Shown: positions 38,075 through 51,653 of the stretch, piece by piece
Numbering within the stretch: position 1 is the stretch's first letter
Layout: each line of letters begins with the position of its first letter
Assembly: GCA_028564675.1 (NCBI GenBank)
Contig: JAOVVO010000307.1
Span: forward strand, 1 to 64,000
DNA from: Onchocerca lupi
Lineage: Eukaryota; Nematoda; Chromadorea; Rhabditida; Onchocercidae
Reading direction: 5' to 3'
DNA: 64,000 nucleotides
The notes under the pieces: model-generated
Databases searched by the model: none
What the model was told of the DNA's origin: nothing
What the model saw: the letters and a program-made list of their open reading frames with translations, nothing else
Translations under genes and position numbers: made by a program

Positions 38075-41000
38075 TGGAATAATTAAAGCAGAAAGATTTA
38101 TTCATTGCTGATGATAGTTTGCAATCTGCTCTTTTGATATGCCAAGTTGAGATTATGGTATGCAGAAGACCAAAGATCAGGGATTGTACATTATTAAATG
38201 TTGTGCACTTTGTGTTAAGCCGTAACCAGAATCTTGACCTCTGGAAGAAAAGAGTGTTTTACTAAGATTATCAGCATTTTTTTCTTTGATCATATTATTT
38301 CAACCATTGAATAGAATAAACGACACGCAATTTTGAAATTTTATTTCGTAACATAATTCATCTTTGCAAAGCTTCACGATATTGTTGTTCGAGACTTTGT
38401 TTTTGCTTTAACTTGATATTTGAAATTATACTTCAAATGAGTTAAATTTGAGGACTTAAATTTAATAATGGATGATCAATGGTAATGAGCTTTGGAATGT
38501 ACTCTAATATGGGTATACAGCATTCGATCATATTTGATTCATTATTACTCATAAATGTATAAATGTGAATGGATATCAATCTGTGTAAGTTTTTTTTAGT
38601 AATCTTTCAACATTACTTTGGGAATGAATTCATTTCGATTGTTATTCAATTTAATTAAATATTTTAACTGCTAAGCTTCAGAATTTGGCAATGAAACTAT
38701 TTATTGCCTTATTAGCGGATGGATGATATCGGAAATCTTTTACGAGAACCATTGCAGTTTTAATAAGTATACTGGAAGACTTGGTACTTGTCTTCAAAAG
38801 CTGAACTTTTAATGACTGAATTGCAGTCGATTAATAAAAGATTAGACATATCTAAAATTCAGTTTCGAAGAATGAAATGATAAGATCCATAAATGATGCC
38901 CTATACTTACAGCCTGTGCATTAATTCTTTATGTATTTATTATCGTCTTATCAAAATCTGTTCACTGCGGCGATCCAGACAGTGTTGGCAATTTGTCCAC
39001 TGTCGATAATCAAAGGGAATTCTACCGATTTATCAGAGAGCGATCAGTCCATGATAATGGTTAGCTTTGCATATTTGGATTTGTTTGTTATTTTGTTTTA
39101 ATTTAAGCTTAAATCAAAATTTTAATGGAAATTTTCTTTTATTTGTCCATTCTCTTAGAAAATCATCCCGATTCATCTGTGGTAGTTTTGCACTGATCAG
39201 ACGAAGTAATAAAATTCTATTGATCTAAGTTTTTTGGCTTCTTTCATGCACTTAATATCTTCCTATTTCTTTTTTTTTTCCGTAAAATCTGAGATTATTT
39301 TGTTTAAACAGGTATATTTTGTACATATTTCGGATATGTTTTGAAATATATGAGATTTTTTTTTTTTTTTTAATATATTTTTTCACTAATGTATTTTGTT
39401 CTTATATCTGAAAATATGAAAATGAACATCATGATTGCTTTTCGTAGATTTCTTTAAAAAGACGTACAACATCAGTTTTCTAAATTTTTCAGACTGTAGT
39501 ATTTCCATAATACAAGTGAATAAAGTTTTCTACGAAGTCAGATCATTTCCATCTTCAGGCTATAATTCTTTGCAGATTGATACATTAAAATGTAAATACT
39601 TCATTTTTGCTTTTTTAAGATACAGGATTCTTCACTGTCATTATGTGCTAATGTGATATCTTGAAACTAATTGAAATGAAATTTGAAATTTCAATTTTGA
39701 AAAAAAATAGAAATACTCAGGTATGAATTGACTTAGGTTGCAAAACCCTTTATGGAAATATTTGTAGATTAAAACTGCTTTGCTGCTAAGAAAAAGCACT
39801 TATCAGAGAAACAAAAGCTATAGAATTTTGCAGTGATTAAGTCTGAAATAAAATAATCAATAGTGTAGAAAGAAGAAAAGTGCTGTGCCAGTACTTTTAT
39901 CTCTTATTTTCATGTCGATTTGCTCATTTAGTAAAGTTATCAGTGTAATAAAAAGCAACATTACGAATGCTATGTAATTCTGTACAGTATTCATTTGCAT
40001 TCGTTTATACGAACAGTATGCAATACATGGCTTTAAGTTGTTTCAGATTTGATCACTTCCGCTTTAAAAGGTAAAATAGAAGAGAAACTCTATCTTAAAG
40101 AGGGATAACAACTGTTTTGCTAAAACTGCAAACAGTTCATAAAAGTTTAGCTTAGCTGCAAAACTTTCAAATTTGTTCTCCTGTATTGCATAATTTATGT
40201 CTTTCATGGGAAACATGGGTACTTTTTTTCATTAGGTACTTGAATTGCTCAGATATCATTATAGAATTTCCATGCAGTGAAATATTATATTTGTTACTTT
40301 TATTAAGATTTCAGGGTTGTTCAGATTGAAAGTTAGATTGGTTTCCTCGCTTAGTTAGTAACAAAGATTTCAAAAAAAGTAATAAATTTAGTGAAGTTAA
40401 AGTTCTATTCGCACTTTGACTTAAATTCTGAAATCGTTTTTTTTCTATTGAGGTTCTAAAAAGTCCATTTACCACTTCTCTTGTTTTATTCAACTTTATG
40501 CATGTATTCTTCTTATGTCATTCATAACGCAGTTGTATTTCTCTTTTAATGTTTTCTGTCATTCATACTACTTTTTAAAACTATCTGTACTTTGTTGGCA
40601 TACCACAAAGAAAGTGAGATTTAGTAAAGGAAAGAAAAACGAATTATGCAGATGGAAAAATATAAGTCAGGAAAATTTTGAAATAAATCAAAAAAAAAAA
40701 AAAAGAAAAAAAAATGGTATGAGTTGAAAAAATATGATCTCTGGGCATGTGCGGACACAAAATTAATGGTTAGCTATCATCTAAAACCATCTGCTCTTCG
40801 TATTGGCAGCAACCATCCTATCCAACACCTGCTAGTTAAAAAAAAATCACTGATGGATAGAATATTGTTTGTTTTAGAAACAATGACTACAAAATTGTGA
40901 ACTTTTAAGTTTTTATGATATTGAAATCTATTTCGCAATCTTATTAATTTAAAACTTTTAGACTTTTGATGCCAGATATATTTCAATGTCCTACGCAATT

Positions 41001-44000
41001 TCATTTGAAGCGCAAAAATGTTTCTGCATTATTAACACTCATGATTGCAAGAAAACAAATTAAACAGCAAAATTGAATGAGAATAATGATATAGATAATA
41101 AATAGAGGAAAAAGCGAGAAAACTACAGCTTTCATAAGAATGAAATATTTCAAGTTATCGAAATGATTAAAGAAAAAGCGAACTGTGTGATCTTTGTAAT
41201 ATGCTCATTTCATTATTATTCAATTGTTTTAGTCTATTATTTTCCTTTATTTTCAGTTATCTGCTATAAGTACAAACTGAGGAATGATAGAAAGGTTTTT
41301 CCATTCGGAAAAAGTTTTGTAATACAAATTAATTTTTGCATGTAACATATTTATAATTATTTTGTATCATCAAGTTTAAATACCAGATCATGCAGATATG
41401 AAATTTCATGCTGAATAGGTATGTTGAGAAGAAAGCAGCAATAATTTCTTATTTTGTGTTTCCGATTCTTTAAATAGTGAAGAATTGATATATTCAGATG
41501 TATTCCTCTATTGGAGATTTTCACTGAATTATTAAGACTATAATCATAAAAGATTATTTAAATATTTCAAGGAAAAAATTTCAAGCAAGAAACAAAACGA
41601 TGCAGTTTTATTTCGCTTAGTTGGGTTGTTACATCGGCAAAAGATTTAAATTTGTTTGTATAATTAAATCTCTTAGTGCTGGGCAGACATTTTTTAATGA
41701 TTTTTGCATCAGCCATTGAAAGTTTATTTCGCTAATAAGTTCCTGCCTGTCAGATAGTAACGGCCTATAGGATGCTAGTATTAAGATATTATAGCTTCCT
41801 GAGAAGATAGTACCAGTGTTTAATATACATTTGGAGGTTTCAAAAAAAATTTGTGGTCAAAAACTGATCAAAGCTTTCTGGCTGTCATTGTTGCTACGCA
41901 TTCGTAAATGAGTACCCTCATTCATATTATTAAATTACGCTTCTCAAATTGCCCTTCAATACCTAAATGAAAATTAAAATCACAGAAACAATGAGAGTGT
42001 GTTTGATTATTTTTTACATGTTGCAGAATTAGTGAAATCAAAAAATAGTGTAAATGCTGTATCATGGTACCATCAGAGTTCATCTTACATATGTAAAACA
42101 TCCAGCAAATTCACTGAGGTTATTGATGTTAGGCAGTTTAAGTCCTGGGAATATCATACATATATATATAAATTTAGAACTTACTGATAGATTTGAAGAA
42201 ATGATTATGAAATTAAAAAGAAAAGGGCTGATCTTTTATAGTTCACCATAAAACAATATTCTATAATGAATCGATGAAAAATAGGACAGAAATTTTCTGG
42301 TGATTCAGAGAATCTTATTGGTAGAATTCGAGAATCATTGGAAAATTCGTTATTTCCTCTTACGAAAATCTCTTTAGGCTTTTTTAGTTGTTTCTTTTTT
42401 ATCTGAAGGTATTCTTAACAGTTCTCAATTTTGAAGTGGCTAGTTTTTGTTACAAGAAACCAGTTAGTACTACTGGATTTCGTTCTTATAATTTTCATTT
42501 CTTCACAGAATTGCTTTAAGAAAAATAATAAAAAAATTATCTGTCCGTCTTTTATGAGAATTCATTTACTGAAATTGTTTTTAGCTGCTGATGACATTTT
42601 TTGTCTCTCAGATGGACATTTAAATAGAAATGGTTGCAAATGTGAATATGAATAAATGTCGTGAATTGTTGAAAAAAAATATTTTCATAAATTTTTTGTG
42701 AAAAAATGGACATATTTCAATTTTTTTTAATTCAGAAATATAAAATAATCTCTCTAGAAATAAAAGAAGCAAGAGACAATCTGAATTAGCATCGTCAGTT
42801 ATTCTCATTACATAAATCCTCATGAATAAGGCAGAGGATAATTCGGAATAGCATTGGAGAGTTCTTTTTCGAGGATTAGATCGTAGATTGATATTTTTTT
42901 TTAATCAAAGAAGAAAGAGAAGTGTTTGTGTTCCTTTGCTGCAATTATTTTAAGTTGATCTGGAGGATTTGTTTTTCCGGACTGTGATCCCTCAAATCCC
43001 AAGTTAAGTCCTAAAAACCAGTGAAGTATTCCTTATTCAAGATGAATGAAAACAAAAAAAAAAAAAAAAATTGAAGGAAAAACGAAAATAAAAAGTCTTC
43101 ATTCCTGATTATGAAAGTGAAATTATTATTATGGTAAAGCACATTTTCTTAGCCATGCAAATATTTTGAGTCTTAGAACCTGACTAGCTATTTATGTCTT
43201 TTCCAGAGTATGGAGTCTTTAAAATAATTTTCTTATTTATCCTTTCTTTTTTTTTCCGTAATTTATTACAATTATCTTAATTACGCCTTTGCTGGACCTG
43301 CTGCATAAGCAATTTTTATTGCTTTTACTACTGCTAAAGTGACATTAATGATTGAAATGGCTGGGAAAAGTCACTTGTACAAATTGATATGTTTGGGAAT
43401 GATTAATATGAAGTGGTAGAAAAGAAAAGAAGGGACTATTTTATAGAATGCACTATCTTAAAGTTCTAATCCAAAGTTTCAAAGTATCATTTATATAAAC
43501 GTAAATAATACTAAACCAAAATGTAGCATTGGAAAGATTGGTATGGATAGATTTATAATTGATGTCCTCAAAAAAAAAAATTTTTAAGCATTTCATTTTT
43601 TTGGGTTTAAGAAATTTCGACAAAAAAAAAAATTAGCATAAATTTTATACTTGAAAAATATGGACATGAAGCAATGACCTCCTTTTCAAGGTGATCTTTT
43701 ATGAGGACAACTTTTCAAAAAATATGAAAAGACAGAAATGGGGGTCATTTAAAAAATTGATGAAGGATTGTTATTACTGCAATCTATTCATTAGCATGAT
43801 GGGACAGGCAAGTGTAGAGTTATTTTTTCAAATCTTTTCTCTTCATTTCTTATTAACTGAATTTTATGCGGAAGGGATTGCCATACAAACATTGTTTGCT
43901 AATCAATGTTTTAAATGGAAAAAAGTGCTGCGATAGAAAGCATTCAGCTTGTGTGGAGTTTTTTTACAAATCTCTTCTACGCCGATTTGATCATTCCCGT

Positions 44001-45175
44001 TAATTGGTGTTTATGTCTAATGGATGGATATGGCGCCATTATCATCATTCTTGTGAAGGATTGAACATCATCCTACTTTTTTTGGGCTTTTTTGAATGGT
44101 ACGAATATAAAATGGTTGATGGCATTAAATTGGAATATTATTGATTGATATGATGAATTTTAAGTGTGTCAGTTCGCCTTTTAATGTTGATATTGATACT
44201 ATAGATTGCACGGATCGGATTCAATCCAAACGTTAATAGCATTAAATAATCCTATTTCTGATCACAGCGCAGCAGAGAAGAGAAAAGGAAAACATAAAAG
44301 AGAATAAAGAGCAGGATGATATGATTGTTGTTTAGGAGACAAACATCAATATGCGATAGGTGGTGGTCAATCAATCAGGATTAATATATGATAATGGAGT
44401 AATAGATGAGAAATAATTGTTGATTGCTTAGTAAATATAGTTGTTGGGATGAAATAATGATTATCTTTACCAATTGTGAAGTTTCTGTTTCAACAAAAAA
44501 ATAATAATAATTTATCATCGAGAGATATTCACAAATGAGAGCTAAAACATTATTAATTCTTTGATTTTAAATTTAAACTTAAACAAGTTTCTCCTTTTTG
44601 TTATAAAATGGAAATAAGTATAGTATTGGGACAATATTACGGAGTAATTAATGATGTGAATACATCTGCATAACATCTGTTGCGATAAGGATTCTTCAGG
44701 ATAATCAAAATGTATTATCAGCTTCAGCGATTGTACATTCACTAAAATGGGGTCCAAGATCATATAATAATGCAATTTTAAAAGCTCATTTAGTTTACTT
44801 CATTTTCTTTATGTATTCAGAATTTTGATAGATTTTAAACAAATCAGGATTTGATGGATTGTTTATATTTGACAAGGATTGCGGTGTTTTCTTAATTATG
44901 AATGGATTGTTGAAGATTATATGATCTTGTGAGAACTAACGGAAAATTGAATCGAAATAGCAATTTTGAACAATTTTTTGTGAATCTAATAAAATCCCAT
45001 TTGCATAGTCGGCGAAATTTTATGTCTCATAAACTACTGTTCTACAATGCAATAGACAACAGTTACAAAAGATGTTCAAAAATTGAATTAAATTTCTAGA
45101 ATTTGTTATTAAATGGGAACATTAATTTGTCTTTTTTAAATATATCATAAGACTTTGTTTTTTTTCTTTTTTCAG

Positions 45176-48100
45176 ATGACCGTTTTCTTGGATTTCATTT
45201 CACTGAGGAACCTACAAATACGGTAGCGAGAGCTGGACGGGTAGAACTGAATTGCCGATATGGCATGTCAGTGAAAAATATTGCGTCTCGCATTGAATGG
45301 CGGAAAGATGGTGCAGAGCTGGGTTCATTACGATCTACGGGAAAAGTGTAAGTTATGTTGAATGATAAATACTTCATATGCATGTCTAAAACTAATTTAG
45401 CCTTCTTCTTTGCATCGACTGAGATGGATTCATCAAACTTGAATTAATGAGATTCTTAATTGGTGACACTTCGTTGTTTATTTTTTGGAAAAAACTTGGA
45501 AAAAATGGATAACCAGTTATTAAAAGAAGTAAAATTTTAAAAATAGAAGCAAACTTTAACTGGTCATCTTTGCTATCTACTAATAATACGAGTAAATATT
45601 CGTTATATTTATGTATTATCATTTCATTATTTTCAAATCACCAAAAATATCATTGCTTCCAGTATCCAAAAATTTAAGTATGGTTTCGATGATTTATATC
45701 AGATGTGAGTGAATAATAATTGAACGAATTGATTGTTATATTTATAAAATGGAGAGTTAATGACACGTCATTAACGTTATTAGGAATTGGTAACGAAAAC
45801 CGAAATTAATTTTATATCCAAAACTTTTTTGTTCTAATCGCATGCTCGTTATTTATTGATCATAATTTCGTGGTATTGCTACTCTTTAATGAGAGTCATT
45901 ATTTTGCATTCCGCAATTTACTTGTAAATTAATTTTTCTCGACATAATAATAGAAATCTTTTTTTATCTTCAAAATTCCTTTATCCCTGAAATCAATTTT
46001 ATTTTTTATCCTGAAAGATTCGTTTTAAAAGATTTGGAATTACTATTCTATAGTCGTGAGATGAAGAGGGAAAAAATTGTAATAAAAGGTCAAATTAAAA
46101 TAAAGGAAAATGAGATTTTGGATAAATTTAGTGGTAATTTTTCGGATTAATATTTTTTCAGTTGCATGAGGGGGGACACGTGGTGCCAAAAGTGATAGTT
46201 TCTTATGATTTTCTAATTTGTATTGTTTTCTCCCGAAAATTTTTTCTAATTATTATATCTGCATTCGAAAAATTTATTCGACGAACTCATCTTATCTCTG
46301 TTATTTTTTCTTTAGGTGGAATATTTAGATCTGAAAATGATTTTATTTTGATTCAAATCTAAAATCTTGTTTTCCTATGATTTTTCAATTTTCAAGTCGT
46401 TCCTTTTTCTGGATAAATAAAAATTTCTATCGAATGGTCGAATCAAACAAAGTCACTTTGTACTGGATGGGTAGTGGGAATATAGCGGTAAGAACTTTAT
46501 AAGGAAATTTGCTGGGATACTGTGAGTATGAATTAGAAATGAGGCACACATTACTTGAATGTTGCTGAGATGGATGGGTCGCTGGGGATTTATGATGAAT
46601 GGATAAATGTAGCTTAAAATGGACATTGCTTAAGTAGTCGGTCTGGTTTGTTGTCTAATTTATGTCATCTGGCTTGAGGAATTATCTACAACAAGAGAAT
46701 CTGTGACGGCAATTGACAGGGAAGGACTGGTCACAAATTTAGGAGCTTGAAGACTTCGTTTCTCTGCTCAAGTCATAGGCTGAAATGGTTTCAACAATAA
46801 ATTGAGTTTTCTTGCTCAGTCATATGTGGGGGGAAATGAACCAGAACAATTCAATCTCTATGAAAGTTGTATTACTCTTATAACGATTAACAATAGTGGT
46901 AATCTAGTCGAAACACTGGATTAAATATAATTTATATGGAAAAATTGCATTCTGCTCCTCTTCCCTGCTCGATTCATCGAGTATTTATCAAATCTATATC
47001 ATAAAAATAATGAAAAGAAATTGAAAATTTTTGTGAAAATACCTATATTTCAAGAATTGTATAGAAATATTATTTCAGAGAAAAAAGCTTCTGAAGCAAT
47101 GTCTTTGTTGTTTAAGAAACAGTTTCATAAAACTTAAATATTGTTATTTTAGAGAGAATATTCAAAGTGTTGTTTTCGTCATTGTTGACAGATTTACAAT
47201 ATTTCAAGCATTCCTCCATCATTAGATCTTTTAATGTCTTTTATTTCATTCCAATTCAACGATGGTACGTAATAGATTTCTAATACTGAGGTTTCTTTTT
47301 TTTTTTCGAAAATTGGAAAATATTAGTCTTTTTTTTTTCTTTTCTAAACCTTTGGTCAGATGTGAGAGAGCGTAAGTGGGAACTAGTAAATACAAAAAAA
47401 AGGAAAGGGGATCGATAAATTTTAAAAATTTTTTCAAGTTGCAATTTGTGGCAAACTGCACTGTATTCATATTATTCAATATAATGCTTGAAAGTGTAAG
47501 TCCTTAACTTTGATCGTTAACGTTAAAACTTGGTCGATAAAGCCTCAAGATTATTATCATCGAGTGGACAGAAAAATTCCCTAATGAATTCTGTTACTTT
47601 TTATCGATTTGTTTAATTAGACATTAGTTAGTTGTTCTTCCATTTTATCAGTCTCTTAAATACTGTTTCAACCTAATTGTTGTTAATTCATATGGATAAA
47701 TTGCAGTGGAATCATACCAATACGATAATGCTTATGAATTATATTAAATGTTCACTGTTTGTTATAAACACGAATAGATTGAATCCTGAAAAAATAAAAT
47801 CTAAATACTGTTATAAAGAAATTAACTCAAGTAATTCATACCTTTAAAAAACAATATCTACCTTGCTTTGTTATTCAATCATATTAGCTAATTTTCTGGC
47901 AAATTGCAGAAAAAATGATAGGGTAGTTGTGGTTTGAAGTATATCTGGAACAAAAAACATGAACAAATAACCAAAATTATGTTGTCATTATCTTTAGAAT
48001 GTCTAGTTTCATGATTTCAAATGGAGTTCTTTAGATTGGTAAATTGTTATAATTGCATGTGCATGTGTTGTTCTATTTACAACTGTGAGCATATCTGAAT

Positions 48101-51100
48101 TATCTAAATTTGGATCTTAGTTGAGTTATCTTTAAAAATATCATGTAAAGGTGATATTTCATGGGAATGTCTTCTTTTTTTTCCATCCTCGTCCAACCAA
48201 TTTGCTATGATTACGATGCTCATTAATGATAATGTGATTTCTTTTGCTCTTCGAAACGATATCTCTCATTAATTGCTCAAATGTCCTTGCTTTGTTTGCA
48301 TAAGATTTGGTAGATGGACCACCATTGAAGTTTACAATTTCAACCAAACATCAGAAGCAATCTCAGATGTATAAAAGGAATAATACTACATCTCACGACA
48401 AATGTCATTAATTTTTCTGGTTTAGATAGAAACAAATAAATCCGATAATTTATTGAATTAAAAATCAAATTTTAGTCTTTCCGTCAAAATTCTATAGATA
48501 TCTAAAATTATTGCTAAACTAAATATTAAATTCAAAGTGCATTATGGAGCATTTTGAACGCTGTGCATTGATAACGTGGGAAATTTATATCAGTAAATTT
48601 TTTGACAAAAATTGAGCACGGATTTTTTCATTTAATTCGCTAACTGTTGTTTGATTAGACCCAATCATCATATTAGAAATATGAAATTGTTGAAAAGAAC
48701 TATGCAGTTCCATTAAAACAGAGCGATCATTCAACAACACTTGCAATTTAATTTTAAAAATTTTTGTTTCATGTAAATTAGGACATTTTCTTTACATCTA
48801 ATTAAAGCAGTCTGATAATCGCTGATTTCCATCTTCGCATGATCATGTTTTCTACCTTTGCTATTACCATATTTCATCAAAAAAGGCATGAAATTTAAGT
48901 AATATTAGAAAATGCGAAAAAATGTCCAAGTGTCAAGAGATCACATTTTTCAGTAAAAAGTTTCATGTAGAATGAAAAACTATTTGAAAATAAAATAATA
49001 AGCCGAAGATTTTTTTTTCTCAAGATTTTCAAGAAGACGGAAAATGATGGGAATTTTAAATTGTCCTGGGAGATTCAAAAACTTTCTTCCTTTCATTCAC
49101 GAATATTAATATTCATATTTGCAATTGATTTATTTATTTCAGAAAGTCTTTTTAAAAGGGTGTTTAGAAGGGGACTGAATATTACTTTGTGATCAAATGA
49201 TATGTTTAAAGTTTGTTTAATTGAAATTTTTTACCTTTGTTTTTATTAGTTTATTCCTATTTTGGTAAAATAAAAATTGAATAATAATTCACACTAAAGA
49301 GAAAGCTCATTTTTTCTTAATATACAAAATCATATGCACTGTTTTTATATAGTTAATATTTATTTAGTTTTTATTTATTATTAACTTGAATTTTTAAGGT
49401 TTGTGGCATCTTCTGGTTCATTAATCATCGAAAATGTTGGGTCCCCCGATGAAGGTTTATATCAGTGCGCAGTTCATGTAACGGATAAAAATAATTTTGT
49501 TTGGACATACCTTTCCCGAAGGGCAACTGTTCGGCTACCTTTTCTTAGCAGGTTCTAATTTTTTTTTTAGTCAAATCTGCACATTAACATTTTTTTATGT
49601 GATCGACTCATGTATTTTACATTTATGATAGCTTGTTCGCCATTGTTTATTCCTTATGTTAACAAGCAAAAGTTTTCCTCGTAATTTGTTTATTTTTGGA
49701 ATTACTTAATGGATTTTATAATTGCAGGTTCGAAATACAACCAGAAGATCGTGAAGTGCATGTCGGACAGAGTGTCGCTTTTGCATGCAAGCTAGTTAGT
49801 AAACTTCGTTATCTTCCATTTTACCGCTCTTGATATTTAAAGTTTTGTTTTTCGAAATTATGCTTTTACTTGAAAATTAGCTTCGGATGGTTTAAAATTT
49901 TGTTAAGAACAGATTTAGATTTTAAATTATACTGAGTAAATGAGTAATAAATTTTTGCAGGATTCTCAACCTTCAGCTCACATCGAATGGTTTTTCAATG
50001 GGAAACGGATTAGTGATCGTGCGTTTTTTTTTTTTTCTTATCCTTGTTTTGTTGTCTTTAGGGAATATTCGAAAAGGATATAGAAGTGGCAAATAAAATC
50101 AAGTTAACTGGTCTTATTTGATCGGTTTGTAAATGAATGATGGAATAGGACTTACAATTTTTACTCATGATTTAATTTGCAAATTGGAACATACCAAAAT
50201 TGAAATTAATTTCATTCATACAAATTCAGTGTTTCGTTTCAAATTAAAATGGCTTCTGAAATCAATAGAAGACGATGAAACGTTCACTTTGATGAGATTT
50301 ATATTTCGACCTTTCTAATCGGAATTTTTGCAGTGATATAAAAGAAAATTTGTAACTGAATTCATGACTTAATTTGCAAAGAGAAAATTTCATTGATAAG
50401 TCGATGTCATTTTTTCAAAGATAAAATTAATGATTAGATTTTTGGTTACAGGAGATGATAGTTCTATAACAATATTTCCGGTTACTTCGACGCTGGAGAT
50501 AAGTAGTGTCTTACCTAAGCATGGGGGTGCTTATCGCTGTGTTGCAACCAATGAGGGAAAAATTCGTTCAAGCCGTGATGCTCAACTTACGATAAAACCT
50601 GAGAATAGTGGTAATTTTAATTTTATTTTATCGAGTAAATTTTATAATTTAACTTCCATTAGTTATCGCATTAACATATCATATGAGCATACTTTTTAGT
50701 ATAATTTGCTCAAAGAGCTAAGTTATTTAATTCACTCATTGTTGAGATATATGCGTATGAATATATATATATATATATATAAAGATGTTAAAAGACATCT
50801 TTATTTCAGAATCATTTTTTTTTTTTTCATTTTTTTTCCTTTTTGCAATTGAAGATTTTTAAGAAATTCACGGATAATTTTGTAGTTAGCAATGAGTTTT
50901 CGGAGCCATATTTTGTTCTGGAACCGCGAGGTGATGTGATAAATGAAGGTGGATCAGTGGTATTAGAATGTCTTGTAAATGGATGGCCACGACCAGATGT
51001 CCGATGGTTGAAAGGTGCCGAGACTATTTCGATAACTGGAGATAGAGTAAATATTATTATTGCCGTAGTAGTTCTATGTAAATTTGGTTTCTTTCATAAA

Positions 51101-51616
51101 GTATGGAAAACTATATTCTCTATTTTCTCTGGTGCTTATGTGTTTTTTCTATATTTGTTTTTACGGATTTTCTTTAGATGCGTCAATTAGGTTCATCTTC
51201 GTTCATGATTCTAAATGCGAAAGCACAGGATACAGGTGTTTATACATGTAGAGCAAGTAACAGTCAGGAATCGTTAGATTCATCAGCTACTGTGCAAGTT
51301 AAAGGCATGTAATATTTTTCTTTTAATCAATTTTTTTTTTAAATTTAAGAAACGAGAAAATTTGCGTTTCATTCCTCTCGTTTCCGAACACGAACATTGA
51401 AATTATTAGGGTCAGGACAGAAAACTTCAAGCCAGAACAAAGTCGATTATTTTCATTTATTTTCGAATTGAAATAAAAGACTAAGAAAAAAAAGAACAGC
51501 ACTTCTTGAAAGCAGAGTCTCAGCCATATTTACTCCTTCATGATTAGGAAATTTTCTAATTTCTTATCCCGTCTTTCTGATGTCTTTAATTTTTCCTCAT
51601 TTCCTGTCGTTTTTAA

Positions 51617-51653
<37 letters not shown>

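Larger units (their letters stand above)
34820..45175 (+). other. 10.4-kb region: NUP153 and UNC-40 promoters and probable UNC-40 first intron
   Basis: No conserved coding sequence is recognised. From about 36.7 kb the plus strand is rich in T runs, like the sense-strand introns of UNC-40 further on, which suggests plus-strand transcription through this stretch. The first UNC-40 exon found begins at 45176 in phase 1, so at least one upstream coding exon with a signal peptide must exist, here or beyond. The less AT-rich part around 36.1-36.4 kb (CCACGCCCAAAATAATTACG and CTCCGCCCATTCC) could be promoter DNA. A tandem repeat at 36503-36632 and a hydrophobic open frame at 37727 are listed separately. 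Confidence 0.5.

Noticed and set aside
51301..51310. Canonical GT donor at 51309 for the UNC-40 exon
   Set aside because: It leaves phase 2 and puts the next exon in a frame that destroys Ig domain 4. The GC donor at 51305 restores the family sequence.
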